Shown here: positions 1 to 11,072 of the stretch, piece by piece
Numbering within the stretch: the stretch's first letter is position 1
Layout of the letters: the number at the start of each line of letters is the position of its first letter
Assembly (NCBI GenBank): GCA_029964075.1
Contig: CM057135.1
Span: 25,012,863-25,076,862, forward strand
DNA: 64,000 nt
Reading direction: 5' to 3'
From: Patiria pectinifera
Taxonomy: Eukaryota; Echinodermata; Asteroidea; Valvatida; Asterinidae
Program-made: the position numbers and the translations under genes
The notes under the pieces: model-generated
Databases searched by the model: none
Told to the model about the DNA's origin: nothing
What the model saw: only the letters and a program-made list of their open reading frames with translations

Positions 1-110
1 AGCAATCACAAATAGTCACAGACAACCACAAAGAACCAATAAAAGTCACAGGTATATATTACAAGTATGTAACACGCAATCACAAGTCATTTGGTCCCAA
101 GTTAAACTCA
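1..110. repeat. Decayed CACAAGTC-type minisatellite
   Basis: Imperfect AATCACAA and AGTCACA units at the very left edge resemble the CACAAGTC minisatellites near 51.5 and 55.6 kb. Confidence 0.4.
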
Positions 111-309
111 CAAGTTATTTACATGGCCTTCGACTCTTGGTTAGTATTCATCCCTATTACTTGTGAATGGACTTATCGATTGACTAAATGATGTACTTAT
201 CACTGGATTTGTCGTACACTTGTGATCAATCACAGATTCCGTGGCTATAACAAGTATTAAAAGCCATCATTTGGGTGGTATCACGCTTGCTCCCAAGTCA
301 TTCACCATT

Positions 310-575
310 CAAATGTGATACGATCAAGCTAATTGAGTCGTTTGTCGACCCTGGTCAATTTTTTTTTTATTACAGATTTGAAAAGAGCACAATCTCAGCA
401 TTACTGCTGTGAAAACCGCATGCTTGTACCATCTTTAGTTAAAAAATTATGGAAGTCGGAACACCACGAGATGTGATGAAGTGATGTGATGAAGTGGCCC
501 TAGTTTGGCCTGTATCTCCAAATGAAAATTCCCGACAAACGACTAATGTAGCTTGATCGCATCACTAATAATGTT
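310..575. repeat. Foldback element
   Basis: A roughly 45-base arm with GATCAAGCTA and AGTCGTTTGTCG at 311-355 is repeated in inverse at 525-575. The rest of 110-965 holds nothing else I recognise. Confidence 0.5.
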
Positions 576-968
576 ACACAGAACAAGGTAACCACTGTCA
601 TTATAGGCATTTGACCATAGTGTTCGGCAATCAGTGTAATGAAATTACGTAAGTCCGAGATTCAAAAACGGTGGTGGCCGGAAATTGGGCACAAACTCGG
701 CCGAGTGTTCCCTAAGGGAAAATCACAAATTAACTTTCAAAAATTGTTTTCAAGTTGAAAATGAATTTGTTATTTTGGGGCGCATTTTGGAAGGGTTCAT
801 TGTACACTCATCAGATTTCTCTGCTAACTTTGTAATGGGTAGGTAAATTTGAGATTTATGACCAGGAATGCTTCAAGCTTGATGAAATTTCACTCTCTGA
901 GAAACTTCAGGTAAACCTTTTGTTCTTGCAAGGCGCTAGAGGCAAAGCGTCTCATGCGCCAGATATTA

Positions 969-1691
969 AGGGCCTGTCACATTATATGCGCTCTCATAGG
1001 AGACCTTACGGCGACCAATTTTTTTTCATAAATTTAAAAATCGCAGCGAGGACGCAATAAAATGACAACTTTCTGTTTCAAAGAAGCCCAAGCTACGCTC
1101 ATACTGTGCTCTTCCCGCACTTACGTCGATGCGTTCAACTCGCTCTCTATGCACCCCTGTCAAGCCCAATTACTCGATCTAGTCGCTGCCGCTGCACTGT
1201 CACTGCGCTCACACTACGCTCTGCTCGCTGCTGATACGTCCTAGTAGCTCACGTCGCGCTCTCTATTTGACCAAAATACGCTCATGTGACGTCACTTGCA
1301 CTGTATAAATACCACGACAAAACGGTCAATACAAAGTCCAGTTTAAAAAATTATTCTTCAAGTTCATCGCAGTCGAGTTACTTTCTCATGAAGACTACGT
1401 CGACTGCCTTGCGCCTAAGCTGCCTCAATGCCATTTCAATGTCGCACGATTCACGCTCACACAGCGCAAGTTGCGTCAGTACGGCGCCCTGGCCAGAGCG
1501 CAGAGGTGTTGCGATTGTTTTGAGCATGTTCAAAGACCTTTGCGCTCATCGAAGACCATTAAGACCCTCTGGCGCCCATCTGGCGACCTATGTAGTTGTC
1601 GCTGCGATCTAGTAGTTGTTGTTGCGCCCCAGATATTTTTCAAGGATGCAGTGAGAGCGCATATAAGATCGCAGACAGTGTGACAGGGCCT
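969..1691 (+). mobile_element. PIF/Harbinger-like non-autonomous element, copy 1
   Basis: Terminal inverted repeats AGGGCCTGTCACA and AGGCCCTGTCACA (right end reversed) are flanked on both sides by TTA (966-968, 1692-1694). A 3-bp TTA duplication is typical of PIF/Harbinger. A second copy in the same orientation is at 29322-30021. No transposase frame. It ends about 50 bp beyond the motif S exon of the sialyltransferase. Confidence 0.72.
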
Positions 1692-1740
1692 TTAGGGGCT
1701 GCACCATTCTGGACATCAACAATATTCGGGAAGGACTTAC

Positions 1741-1848
1741 GTGCAGTAATCTCCCCAGATCATTCCGTAAACGTTGATCTGCTTGCAGGAATCCATGGCT
1801 AAGAGAAACGTGTACCACCCCGTGGACATCCACGTCTTGGCTCGAGAC
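1741..1848 (-). CDS. ST6GALNAC: ST6GALNAC exon 4: sialylmotif S
   Basis: A 108-nt exon read as RSRAKTWMSTGWYTFLLAMD and then SCKQINVYGMIWGDYCT across the next junction. The acceptor is gatctaaag and the donor gtaagtcc. The incoming phase 2 codon (AG+G) matches exon 3. It carries sialylmotif S (STGW, the invariant Cys and VYGM). It is easily missed because the overlapping longer frame is not the coding one. Confidence 0.87.
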
Positions 1849-4800
1849 CTTTAGATCATCAAGAGGGTATACAAATAAAACATTCAGTTACTTCCAAGCC
1901 TGGTCTTTTGATAAGGGAATAACAGTGTGAGGAGCTGGTCTTCACTGCGTGATAATGACCGGGTGTGGGAGTGACCGCTGTTAATGGACCGAGACGAAGT
2001 CGAGATCCATTAACAGCGGTCACCCCCACACCCCGTCATTATCACGCAGTGAAGACCGGCTCCTCACACTGTTATTCCCATTAATAAATACCTTTTTAAC
2101 GAAATAAACAGTTAAAATGCTCCAATTTTGTGACTTTTCTTTGGGCGATATTTCCAGATGTTTTGTGTTCATGTTCATGGGCCATATTTTAGCTTATGCA
2201 TGGTACCCTGTCTCTTCAATATGCGTTGTATATACCCCCATAGCCGGGCCCAGGCTGGGTTTGACGACGTCTTCATCGTTGCATTAAAAACGACGTCCAG
2301 GCTATGAACTTCTGCTGCCGTAGCGAAACAAATTACAACAATTTATTTTTTTCATATTTTTACCTGATGGAGGAAGCTGAAATTTCGTTTACATTTTCCT
2401 TGTGTCCAGAAAATACAAAGATGCTTGGTTTTGGAAAGGTATGTCGGTGGGCGAAGTGTTTAAAGAAAATAAATCGCAGATCTAAGCTTTCGTTGTAAAC
2501 ATCCTCAGTATACTGCTGTACGATGTCGTTTGAAAACTTCCTTACGCACGCGCACCCATAGCAACTGTGTTGCGTACGCGAGCGTAAGTCTCATGCGAAG
2601 GTGGATGAACGCATGTGCAGTGCTGGTTTGTTACAAGCTGCCGTAGGACTGTTGTAAATTTGGCCAATCATTGTCTTGCATGGGGCTGGATCAATGCTGG
2701 TTCAGGGGCCATTTCTTTTCGCTTGTTCATTGAAGCCAGTCTTTATATCGCCGTTAATGCACCCCCACGTGATCGAGTCTCGACCAATCAGAAGCCACCA
2801 ACTCTCCAAGGTATTTATGAATAATATATCACACCCATTAAAGATTGGTGTCGCACAAACGCAACATGGTTTGAGGGTGGACAGTTGATACTTGCTCCCC
2901 GAGGTATTGGAAGTTGACAAACTAGGACAAACTTCGCCTCTAATACAGAGGGGAGCCAATATCGACTGTCCACCCAAAATAAATCATGTTAAATTTGTTT
3001 TTACCTCATACGTATTCAGTTGCCTAATTTTTTCATTGCAGTGTGCACCTCGCGGGCAAAAATCTTCAGAGAAACTTACGCAACTCACTAGATGAAGGTG
3101 ATTGCTCAACCTCCGAAAGGTTCAGTTCCTTTGCAATACAGAAACTACGGTTGTAAATACAATTGTTTGTAGACAACTTTTCTAAGTACAGGAAGCATCC
3201 TTAATGTCCATGATATTCTCCAATTCGGCATCATTGAACTCAGGAAAATGCTAATTAACATGTACGTGTGCAACATCTTTTCATGCCTAGCTAGGGCGAT
3301 GTTCGCACATGCGTGCTTCACCCGTGCGGCAGTTCCATGATTGCTTTGCGAAGTGCATGCGTAGTAAACCCGTGCGACAGTCTACTACGCATGCGTATTT
3401 ACCCTGTGCGTGAATCTCCGTGCAATAATAGCATCTGGCTCGTGATGGTGAATGGACCAGTGAGAATTTGGCTTTCGGTCATGAATATGTAGGAGGTATG
3501 AGCTCCGTGCGCTAGCAAAAGAGGGCGCCCTTTCACCTAGCAACGACGTCCCATGGGTGGGACATTTCGCTGGTTGACGCGTACCGTTCGAACGCGTTCC
3601 TTGTGTGTGACGCACGCACACCAGGGGATTTGTACTATTTACACGTGCGCAGCGTCAAACGAATTGCAGTCAGGCAACATGGCGTCGGTCTGGCACCCCC
3701 AACTGTACTTCCTTTGCCGGTGAGGGGGTACTTGTGAACGGAGCGGATAGTAACACATAATAAATAAGCTAAACTAAATACAGGGCGAGTCCAAAAAATG
3801 AAACCCAAATGTCGGGACTATTGTTTTATTGAAGTTCTGCATGTAGCACTTTCAAAATCTAGGATATGAATGTCCAATTCATAAGCTTTCTTTTAGTAGG
3901 CCTACAAGAATTATTCAAATCACTCGTGCACTTTTCAAGTTACAGCATTTAAACACAACCACCGTTTTAAGGTTCTGTCCACGGATTACAAAAAAGGTGT
4001 GCATTCTTTCAGCAAAGCGTAAACAATTCACACAAATCCCTAAGTGATTTCTTTTGGTTTTGCTGAAAGAACAATGAACTTTTATGTGATCCGTGGACAG
4101 AACCTTAAAACGGTGGTTGTGTATAAAATTCCGTAACTTGAAAAGTACATGAGTGATTTGAATGATTCTTGTACTAAAAGAAAGCTTATGAATTGGGCTT
4201 TCATATCCTAGATTTTAAAAACGCTTCATGCAGAACTTCCCTAAAACAATGGTCCCAACATTTGGGCTTCGGTTTTTTTTTTTACTCAGCCTGTATTATT
4301 ACCAGACTTAGTATTAAAAGCCGTATCCTCTTTGATAGATCCCGTTTGTTATTTCCCTGGTTTGCAGCTTTGCTAAAAGTTGCTAGCCTCTTGACTTTGT
4401 GCGTGATCCCTGACTACTTGATGGCTTCTGACAAGAACCTTGGTTAAAAAATGTTGGCAAACTGGGGAACCGTCAACATAGGGCTGGATAGCTCAGCTTG
4501 GAAGAGCAATGGAACGGTTATCTGGAGGGTCGCGGGTTCAAACCCCACTTCGGTCTTGGCAGCGCTATTCCGGAAAATTCCATGCAAACCTCACAGATAT
4601 ATTAGCTTGAAAACAAGTGTACATGTGTTGCACAAAAGGAGAACAAAAGATCCTCTCAGTCCTTGAGCGTTGGGTCTTTTGTTGAAAACGGTCCTTGATC
4701 GTACAGTTATGCGCTTGGTTTATGGGAGAGTGTTTTATTACAGGGACAAATGGAAACACAAAGCATTGTCCGCTGGCATATAGAAATTCACAACTGCTAT

Positions 4801-7800
4801 ACGTATGTGAGTATTCTTGCAATTTCCAGGATAGCGCTGTCAAAGTTCCCAAGACTACTTTCGGTTAATCTTCTATGCACTTGGTCTATAGGCGAGTGTT
4901 ATATTACAGGGACAAAGAGAAAAACAAAGCATTGTCCTTGGGTGTATAGAAATTCATGACTGCTATACGTATGTGCGTATTCCTGGCAAGCCCTGTTAAA
5001 GTTCCAAGACTACTTTCGGTTAATCTTCTTGATCAACCTCTCCACCGCTGCGGCTTAAGGCCTGACTGCGCTTGTCAGGGACTGCATTTGACAAAAAAAT
5101 TCCAAATCTAGGTTTCGGCCAAGAGTCTAAGACTAACTTTTGTGCTGCTCACCTGATTAACCCTGTTTCGTGCTTAAAGAGGTTTTCAGCGTACACCATT
5201 TTCTGCGGCGTGAACATGTTGAAGGAGACGTTGGGATGGGTCTGGGCAAGCTTGACGGCCAGCGCATACTCCTTTGGTGGTCGTGTATCAATGTCCGTCA
5301 GATACGACCAGTGAATAACAACAGAGTCCGTCTTCGTGGAAGCGTTCACGAAAATCTCCTCTACGAAGGCCGGATCGTCCCCGAAGATCCTCCCGAAGTT
5401 GATGTGTCCGACAACGCGGATGGTGGTCCGGCTCCCGACGTCCTCCTCGTGGCCCTTGGTGGGGGCATTGTTCATGCGGAGGACGCAGTCGTTGCTGTCG
5501 ATTTCCCGGCCGGCGCCAGTGCCCAGGAGCTGGCCCGAGCTGGTGACTATTGCACATTGATTGCACTGAAATTTGACACTCTGCAAAAGAGAAGGAAAAC
5601 CTGGATGATGGAACGTTTACACTTTTTTGATACGACTACGGCTTGCAATTACATACGAGCCTGCGGAGCGGCTGTAGGTACCGAGGTCATGAAATCACTT
5701 GCATTAGGTCACTTTAGGTCTTTTCACACTGGACAAATCTCCCTGCGTAAACCCTGAGATTGAGTTCGCCCTGGGGAAATCTTGTATAAATGAGCTCGGC
5801 GGATAGATTTTTGACCTATTTGCACGGCTGTACCCAGAGGAACCTCTTTGGCCAGCAATTAACAGTGAGACCAACGTAAACAAGTCTGTGGCAGGTTCCC
5901 CTGGCCCTCCTAATCCCTCCAAACTAGCACCTTCGCTGTGCAGAAGGTATTAGCCGTTCAACACACTCCCGTTAGAGCCCTAAAACTGGTGAGTCAAGCA
6001 GCATCTTCAATTCACTTCTGCTGGAGTGCACTGCCATATCAAAATGATCTACACTAAACTACACAAAGAGATCAAGGGTCAACAAAATTACCTTGTTTCC
6101 TAGAAAGTTCTGATAACCTTTCAAGACCGCATCCGGCCCTTTCCGCCGGAACGAATCCTGCTCGTTCTGCCGGTTCACCGGTTGCCTCCTCGCTGGCGAC
6201 AACATCCGATCGTCACCGGTCAGCTGCCTACTGCCCTTGTCAGAGCCTTTGCTCAGACCTTCCGCCGTTGACTCAAACAGCCCGCCGCTCTTGCCCGCGT
6301 CAAAGAACAGCATCATAAAGACGATGCAGGCCAAGGAGTTGAGCAACGCAAAGAGCAGGAACTGCAGGAGGGGGCAAAGGTCACAATTTACATATCAAAA
6401 GCTATGCAAGATTAACCCTAACCCCTTGAGCACTTTTACTAGAAAGTATCCTGAATCCGCCAAAATCCACCTATTGTGTCAGGCACAAATAAATGGTGTT
6501 GGTGACTGCTCAGTATGGAGGTATCCTGAATCCATCAAAATCCTGCAGTACCGCTAGGCTTACAATCCTGAATCCATCAAAATCCTGCAGTACCGCTAGG
6601 CTTACAATCCTGAATCCATCAAAATCCTGCAGAACCGCTAGGCTTACAATCCTGAATCCTGCAAAATCCTGCAGTACCGCTAGGCTTACAATCCTGAATC
6701 CATCAAAATCCTCCTGTTTTCAATATGAAGTATCCTAAATACATCAAAATACTCCAAAACAGGGGTATTGATTTTGATGGATGCAGGTAGGGGTTAAAGA
6801 TGCGTTCCTCATGCTATTTTCAAATTTCATCCTGAAAATAGATTCCTTGCTTTTTTTCTAGCATTAGAAAAGTTATTCGTTGTCCACGTTTAGTTATTGA
6901 ATCATTACTTTACAATTTCGATTTTGCTGGCTGCGAGACAATAATTGCGTTCTCATGGGGTAGGCTGGTTCCCACCAAGCAATCAGTATTGATAATAAAC
7001 AGGGCAGAAGCCTGTCTGCGCTGATCTTTTTGTGCCCATAACAAAAAAAACTTTTTTTTAAGAGGGTTGCAGATGTCAAAAAGGGGGAAAGGATATTTTG
7101 GGGGGTTTGATTGGCCAAATCCTCCAAAATTTGTTGCAAAATGGAGGATTGTGCAGGATTGAGGCTGTATGGCAAAAAGGTATGGCTGATTTTGGAGGAT
7201 GCATTGTGTTAGCCTTGCATAAATTTAGACCTGGATTACACTTGAAATCCTCCGCACTGCTCCAGGATGTCACTGGCTCTGCCTCAACATATTGACAGTG
7301 ACTGCTGCAGAATTTTGCGAGATTGAGGCAGTGGTCACCCCTCCACGGACAATATTCAAGAAATAATGGAGGAATTTGCAGGACTAATTAATACATACCA
7401 CTGTCAGGAGAGAAAAAAACATTAAAATCTATTTTTGTACAATCTTAATTTATGTGCAAAGAACATGAAAAGAAAAATAGGCAGTATTGAGGGAAACAAA
7501 TTTTGCAAATATTTATAAATGGACATAACTCTGCATATCTGTACGCCATTTATTTTCAGTTGTTTTCTCTTAATTTTATCACTTCTAAACTTGTGTATTT
7601 TCAATATATACACTGATGTATCTTGCCAACTGGGAATTTGATGACTCACGACGATGAGTGCTTACAACACCATGAGATTGGTCTGCAAATCCTCTTTGAA
7701 ATTAACTGGCCTCAGGGTGAAAAAGCGAAGGAGCCTCATCTCCTACCCATATAAGTAGATGGAAAGATATTTATTAAGGCTTCTTATTAATTAAAGGGAA

Positions 7801-10310
7801 AATACAACATTTGCAAACATCAAAAAATAAAACTACCAAATCATTTTGAAATACCTTGCTGGACTGTTAGTGAATGACAGTGTAAAGCATCCTGTAAAAT
7901 CATGGCACCTGGTATACTGTCATTTTCAAGAAAAGTGGTATTTTTGTATCAATTTCCAACGCTGGTCGGCCGATCAGCGTTGGAAAAACTGGCTTTTTTT
8001 CAAATTCTGGCCCCAATTGACCATCACACTTGTTTGCAATCGATTACACACCTATGAACGGGTACAAGCCAGCTAGACTGGTTCCCTGACCTTACAGTTC
8101 CCCAATGTATGTAAACTGCTCTGTTTCTTCTTATATGGAGTCGGGGAACCAGACTACAGGAAAATGATTGTTTTTCTTGGTTTTTATAGCATTTTCGAAC
8201 CCAAAACCTCAAAAAAGTCAGTGTAACTATATTTGCTATATATTTCCAACCCTCCCCCCCCCCCAATTCCATCCATTTCTGAAAATTACAGCAAAAGCAA
8301 ATGATGTATATTCCCTTTAAGGCTTCCCATTAAAAATGTAACACCCGAACCCTAACCCTCTAGTAGTTCCTCAGGACTACCCTGCTAAATCCAGTCGAAC
8401 GACCCTTTCCTGCTCAATCCACTGTGCCTTATTTTCAGTTGTCTGCTGGATCCAACAGAGTCCAACATGGCATTACAATGAGGTTCAGTTGCCTGCCATT
8501 CTTACAGTCACAGGAATGGAGTCCTAAAAGTAATGATTACTAATACAACAGACCTGAACAGAAGGCATACCTCAGATAAAAACCCATATTCATGGTTACC
8601 AAAGAGCTGCAGCCGATTTCACAAAAGGGTGCGGAGCTTGCGCCATGCGTAAGACATACGCAACAAATTTGTTGCGCAGCTGTGTAATAAACTTTCGATT
8701 TCACGAAACTTGGCGTAGGACAAAAACAGCATTTACGACGGCGGTTTGTGTGTGAATTTGTTCTTTCGCGAAACAGGCGTTGAATCCCCTCAGCCCGCCA
8801 TTTTGAAAATCTTTTTGTCCGACTTTCTTCGGAATCGTTGGGAAACTCTAAAAAATGTTACAAGTAAAATAGAAATTCATTGTCTTCAAAGTTGTGAGTG
8901 TCTTGTAACAAGCTTGTTAAGTTGTACAATAACGGGCTCTACGACAGGGCCGATTTGCTGGTAAAAATGTCATTTTCAGTCGCTACACCACAACTTACAC
9001 CACCTAAAATGATTGTGCAAGTTACGCCATAATTTACAGTGTTCTCCACATGTAGGTTTTGGGAGGGCGGGCCGCCCTCCTAAGAATTAAGGCCGCCCTG
9101 CCAAAGGATTGGCCGCCCTGCCAAGAAAATTGACCGCCCTGCCAAAAACTTTACAAATCATGGATTTTCTAACGATTTTTTTCACAAAATGTCATTTTAT
9201 CTCAATCATAATTTTGAAGAAAAGTCGATGGAAATGGCACGTTAAAATCATCGCGAACGTAGTTTTAATCTCTTTCACCAGTCGTTAGTGAAGTGTTTAA
9301 ACGGTAGAAACACAGGGCATAACACTGATCAGAGCCTTCTGCGGCTGGACAAAAGGTTACACATTGACAGGCGACATGGAAAAGTCACTGTGTCGCACGC
9401 GCGTGCGAATATGCAATGGTACCAGCGGCGCGTACGTACCACACCGTACCGTCCGCTAGCACATGGCCGGTCGGGAACGGGTAGCCTTGTGAACGATCCA
9501 GTGGATAAAATCATTATGTTGTGCGATGTTCGGAGGTTTCAGATTTAGTTGTACAAAATGCAATGCTTTAAAAATCATGATGATTATCTCGAGGATAGCG
9601 AAGAGAGCATTAGCGAAACATTTCACTGGCATTTGCTGGAAGAGAAAGACGATAATGCCTGATTTTTCCCCACGTATGAATGCAAGTGGAGTAGTGGAGT
9701 TGTGTGGTTGAATCATGGACATGATTGAAGCACCATGAACGGTGCCCTTTTCTTTCGGACTTTTCCCTCGACTTTCTCAAGTAAGAAGTGAACTCCTTTA
9801 TTGATGACTCCATTACTCTAACCGTAATTCAGGCATTTTATGCAATGAAAACACTGACCTTTTTTTTTTTTCATCGTAAAATTTTGTTTGAATCGAAAGT
9901 AAAGCAGGAGTTGGTGTCCGGAAATTGGGCATGAAGTGTATTGTACATACATGTACATGTGTGTAATGGCAGCGTGGACCAGATTTCGGGCACGTATTTT
10001 TGTTCGACCTATTTTCCGATTTTTTTTTGCCATATGCCAGTTCCGATGACGTCATGCCGCCCTCCCAAGGAAAAAGTCTGTGGAGAACACTGATTTATTG
10101 TGCAAGTCGCAGACTTATGCACTATCCGATTTTTGTAAAATGTGTCATAAGTGACATATTGCGCAACTTACGCCATAAATTGTGGCGCAAGCAGAGATGC
10201 GCCAATGCGTAAGGTTTCGTGAAATTGGCTGCAGGGAACGGAATGCGAAATATATGCCAAACTTCGTCACTTACCAAACACCTGTTTCTGGGCGGCCATC
10301 TGATCGCCAT
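1741..10310 (-). CDS. ST6GALNAC: ST6GALNAC-type alpha-2,6-sialyltransferase, partial (3' end outside window)
   Basis: Type II Golgi glycosyltransferase of family GT29, expected to transfer sialic acid from CMP-Neu5Ac to GalNAc in the alpha-2,6 linkage. Coding exons in transcript order are 10310-10275, 6361-6092, 5580-5153 and 1848-1741, with junction phases 0, 0 and 2 that join without a frameshift (280 codons plus 2 nt). The protein reads as a short basic cytoplasmic tail, one membrane anchor, a polar stem, sialylmotif L (CAIVTSSGQLLG then RMNNAPTKG) and sialylmotif S (STGWYTFLLAMDSC then INVYGM). Motif spacing and the LFKHETG and TWMSTGW blocks resemble vertebrate ST6GALNAC3/5/6 rather than the longer ST6GALNAC1/2. 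Family members are about 300-336 residues, so roughly 50 C-terminal residues, including the late His/Tyr region, are missing and no exon for them is visible in 1-1740. The exact paralogue is not resolved. Introns are full of transposons. Confidence 0.88.
1913..2828 (+). mobile_element. 0.9-kb element with terminal hairpin, copy A
   Basis: Begins with a near-perfect palindrome (1915-2087, arms about 85 bp, loop around 1999), followed by about 740 bp ending ...AAGGTATTTATGAATAA. The same hairpin plus body occurs inverted at 61947-62737, which defines the element. It lies in a sialyltransferase intron. Confidence 0.65.
3488..3750 (+). mobile_element. GCTCCGTGCGC element, copy 1
   Basis: Shares the block from GAGCTCCGTGCGCTAG through CCCCCAACTGTACTTCC to GAACGGAGCGGATA with copies at 12868-13317 and 25543-25800. 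Ends are imperfect inverted repeats (TATGGGCTCCGTGC against TATCCGCTCCGTTC). Confidence 0.55.
3781..4293. mobile_element. Tc1/mariner-like foldback element
   Basis: Two roughly 210-bp arms of a long inverted repeat: CAGGGCGAGTCCAAAAAA at the left and its imperfect complement ending TTTACTCAGCCTG at the right, flanked by TA on both sides. The arms share TAAAACGGTGGTTGTG-type blocks. Only a short unpaired centre, no coding frame. Confidence 0.65.
4461..4560 (+). mobile_element. tRNA-derived SINE, TGGATAGCTCAG type
   Basis: Pol III A-box-like GGATAGCTCAGCTTGG and B-box GGTTCAAACCC in tRNA spacing, preceded by the family leader CCGTCAACATAGGGC. Other copies are at 22511-22605 and 38282-38676. 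Degenerate, so not a functional tRNA gene. Confidence 0.65.
4705..5035 (+). repeat. Two-copy tandem repeat, about 165 bp
   Basis: The block running from GCGCTTGGTTTATGGGAGAG to GACTACTTTCGGTTAATCTT is repeated immediately with modest divergence (about 4709-4876 and 4877-5030). Confidence 0.7.
5153..5580 (-). CDS. ST6GALNAC: ST6GALNAC exon 3: sialylmotif L
   Basis: A 428-nt exon between acceptor cttttgcag and donor gtgagc. It encodes FQCNQCAIVTSSGQLLG, then IDSNDCVLRMNNAPTKG and DVGSRTTIRVVGH, the CMP-sialic-acid-binding sialylmotif L with its conserved Cys. It continues to the LFKHETG block that precedes the motif S exon in the family. It ends in phase 2. The open plus-strand frame over the same bases is an antisense shadow. 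Confidence 0.93.
6092..6361 (-). CDS. ST6GALNAC: ST6GALNAC exon 2: signal anchor and stem
   Basis: Ninety codons between acceptor ccctcctgcag and donor gtaatttt, phase 0 at both ends. It opens with a roughly 20-residue hydrophobic run (FLLFALLNSLACIVFMMLFF), the transmembrane anchor, and continues with a charged Gly/Ser/Arg-rich stem ending KGYQNFLGNK. That end corresponds in position to the DGYLGV block just before motif L in vertebrate ST6GALNAC5. Confidence 0.85.
6522..6715 (+). repeat. 42-bp minisatellite
   Basis: About four and a half units of ATCCTGAATCCATCAAAATC plus CTGCAGTACCGCTAGGCTTACA. The 42-bp length is a multiple of three, so it gives a spurious repetitive open frame. Related AATCCTGCAAAATCCT fragments are scattered at 7100-7390, 10830-10910 and 25135-25190. 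Confidence 0.8.
7793..8319 (-). mobile_element. TTAA-flanked central-palindrome MITE, copy 1
   Basis: Ends TTAAAGGGAAAATACAACAT and ...GTATATTCCCTTTAA; central near-palindrome at 7956-7983 (CCAACGCTGGTCGG then CGATCAGCGTTGG). One of seven copies in the window; see 41251-41767 for the best-preserved one. Confidence 0.8.
8607..10234. mobile_element. Element with CTGCAGCCGATTTCAC termini, split by a nested insertion
   Basis: Left end CTGCAGCCGATTTCACAAAA, right end reversed CTGCAGCCAATTTCACGAAA. The subterminal parts (GCGCAGCTGTGTAATAA, GCGCAACTTACGCC) are also related between the two sides. Its middle is occupied by the separate element 9037-10092. Confidence 0.6.
9037..10092. mobile_element. 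1.06-kb element with CAGTGTTCTCCACA termini
   Basis: CAGTGTTCTCCACA at the left and TGTGGAGAACACTG at the right are perfect inverted ends, followed inward by GGGAGGGCGG and CCGCCCTCCC. ATTTA directly flanks both ends (9032-9036, 10093-10097). Just inside the left end are about four GGCCGCCCTGCCAA repeats. No transposase frame seen. Superfamily open: the termini look hAT-like but the duplication reads as 5 bp. Confidence 0.72.
10275..10310 (-). CDS. ST6GALNAC: ST6GALNAC exon 1: start and cytoplasmic tail
   Basis: ATG followed by 12 codons, MAIRWPPRNRCL, then the donor gtaagtga. It ends in phase 0, which matches the next exon, and it supplies the short Arg-rich tail expected before a Golgi signal anchor. 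It is too short to be found on its own; the join to the anchor exon is inferred from phase and topology. The ATG-side sequence continues into a segment that is duplicated about 360 bp upstream. Confidence 0.68.
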
Positions 10311-10795
10311 GCTGAGGTCAACATCGCTGAATAAAGGGCACCAACTCAGCTTGCTACTACCTCATCTTAGAGAACGTCAATAAAAACTGAAATGAACAAG
10401 AAATAGTCATCAACACTGAATAGGAGTTGTTTCTGACAGGGCCCAATTTCACGGCCCTGCAAGCACAAAAATTTGCTGAGCACAAAAAAAAGTCTGGCTT
10501 ATAAAAGCAGCTTACAAGCCAAAACTCCATGTGATTTTCATGCTATAGCAATACTAATCGATATACGTCACATGTTTTGGCTAGTAACCTGCTTTTATAA
10601 GCCAGACTTTTTTGAGCTAAGCAAATTGTTGTGCCTAGCAGCGCCGTGAAATTGGCCCCTGCTCGCCATGCTGAGGTCAACATCGCTGACTGAAAGACGC
10701 CAACTCAGCTCCCTACTACCTCATGATCTTAATACAAAACTGAAAAGAACAAGAAAACGTCATCATCATCACTAAACAGGAGTAGGAGTTAATTA
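10302..10795. repeat. Duplicated 130-bp segment around the ST6GALNAC start, split by a palindromic MITE
   Basis: GCCATGCTGAGGTCAACATC and the following 120 bp occur at 10307-10437 and again at 10666-10795. Between them lies a palindrome of about 220 bp (10438-10659) with ends AGGGCCCAATTTCACGGC and its complement and arms containing TATAAAAGCAG/CTGCTTTTATA. Confidence 0.75.
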
Positions 10796-11072
10796 ACCTT
10801 AACTCCCTGGGCAGTTTTGCTAGGATGCAACCTTAATCCTGCAAAATCCTCCAACTGCGTCCATGGATTCAAAAATTGCATACAGCCTCAATCCTGCAAA
10901 ATCCTCAGTTATTTCTTGCATGTACAAGTAGGTATGTGAAAGTAGATTTTGAAGTCTGAGTAATGAAAATAAACTGGAAAGAGCTTTGTAAATGAAATAA
11001 AATGACGTGTAAAGCAGCTTAGTCAGATGAATATGAATGAAGTTATTAATTTTTTTAGGGATTAAATATTAT

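Noticed and set aside
1062..1802. Overlapping short plus-strand frames
   Set aside because: They lie in the Harbinger-like MITE, are not preserved in its second copy beyond chance, and partly overlap the antisense of the motif S exon.
5170..5757. 195-residue plus-strand open frame
   Set aside because: Exact antisense of the sialylmotif L exon; its length comes from the codon bias of the real gene.
6410..6430. CCCTAACCCC-like telomere motif (also near 8345)
   Set aside because: One or two partial units only; no array.
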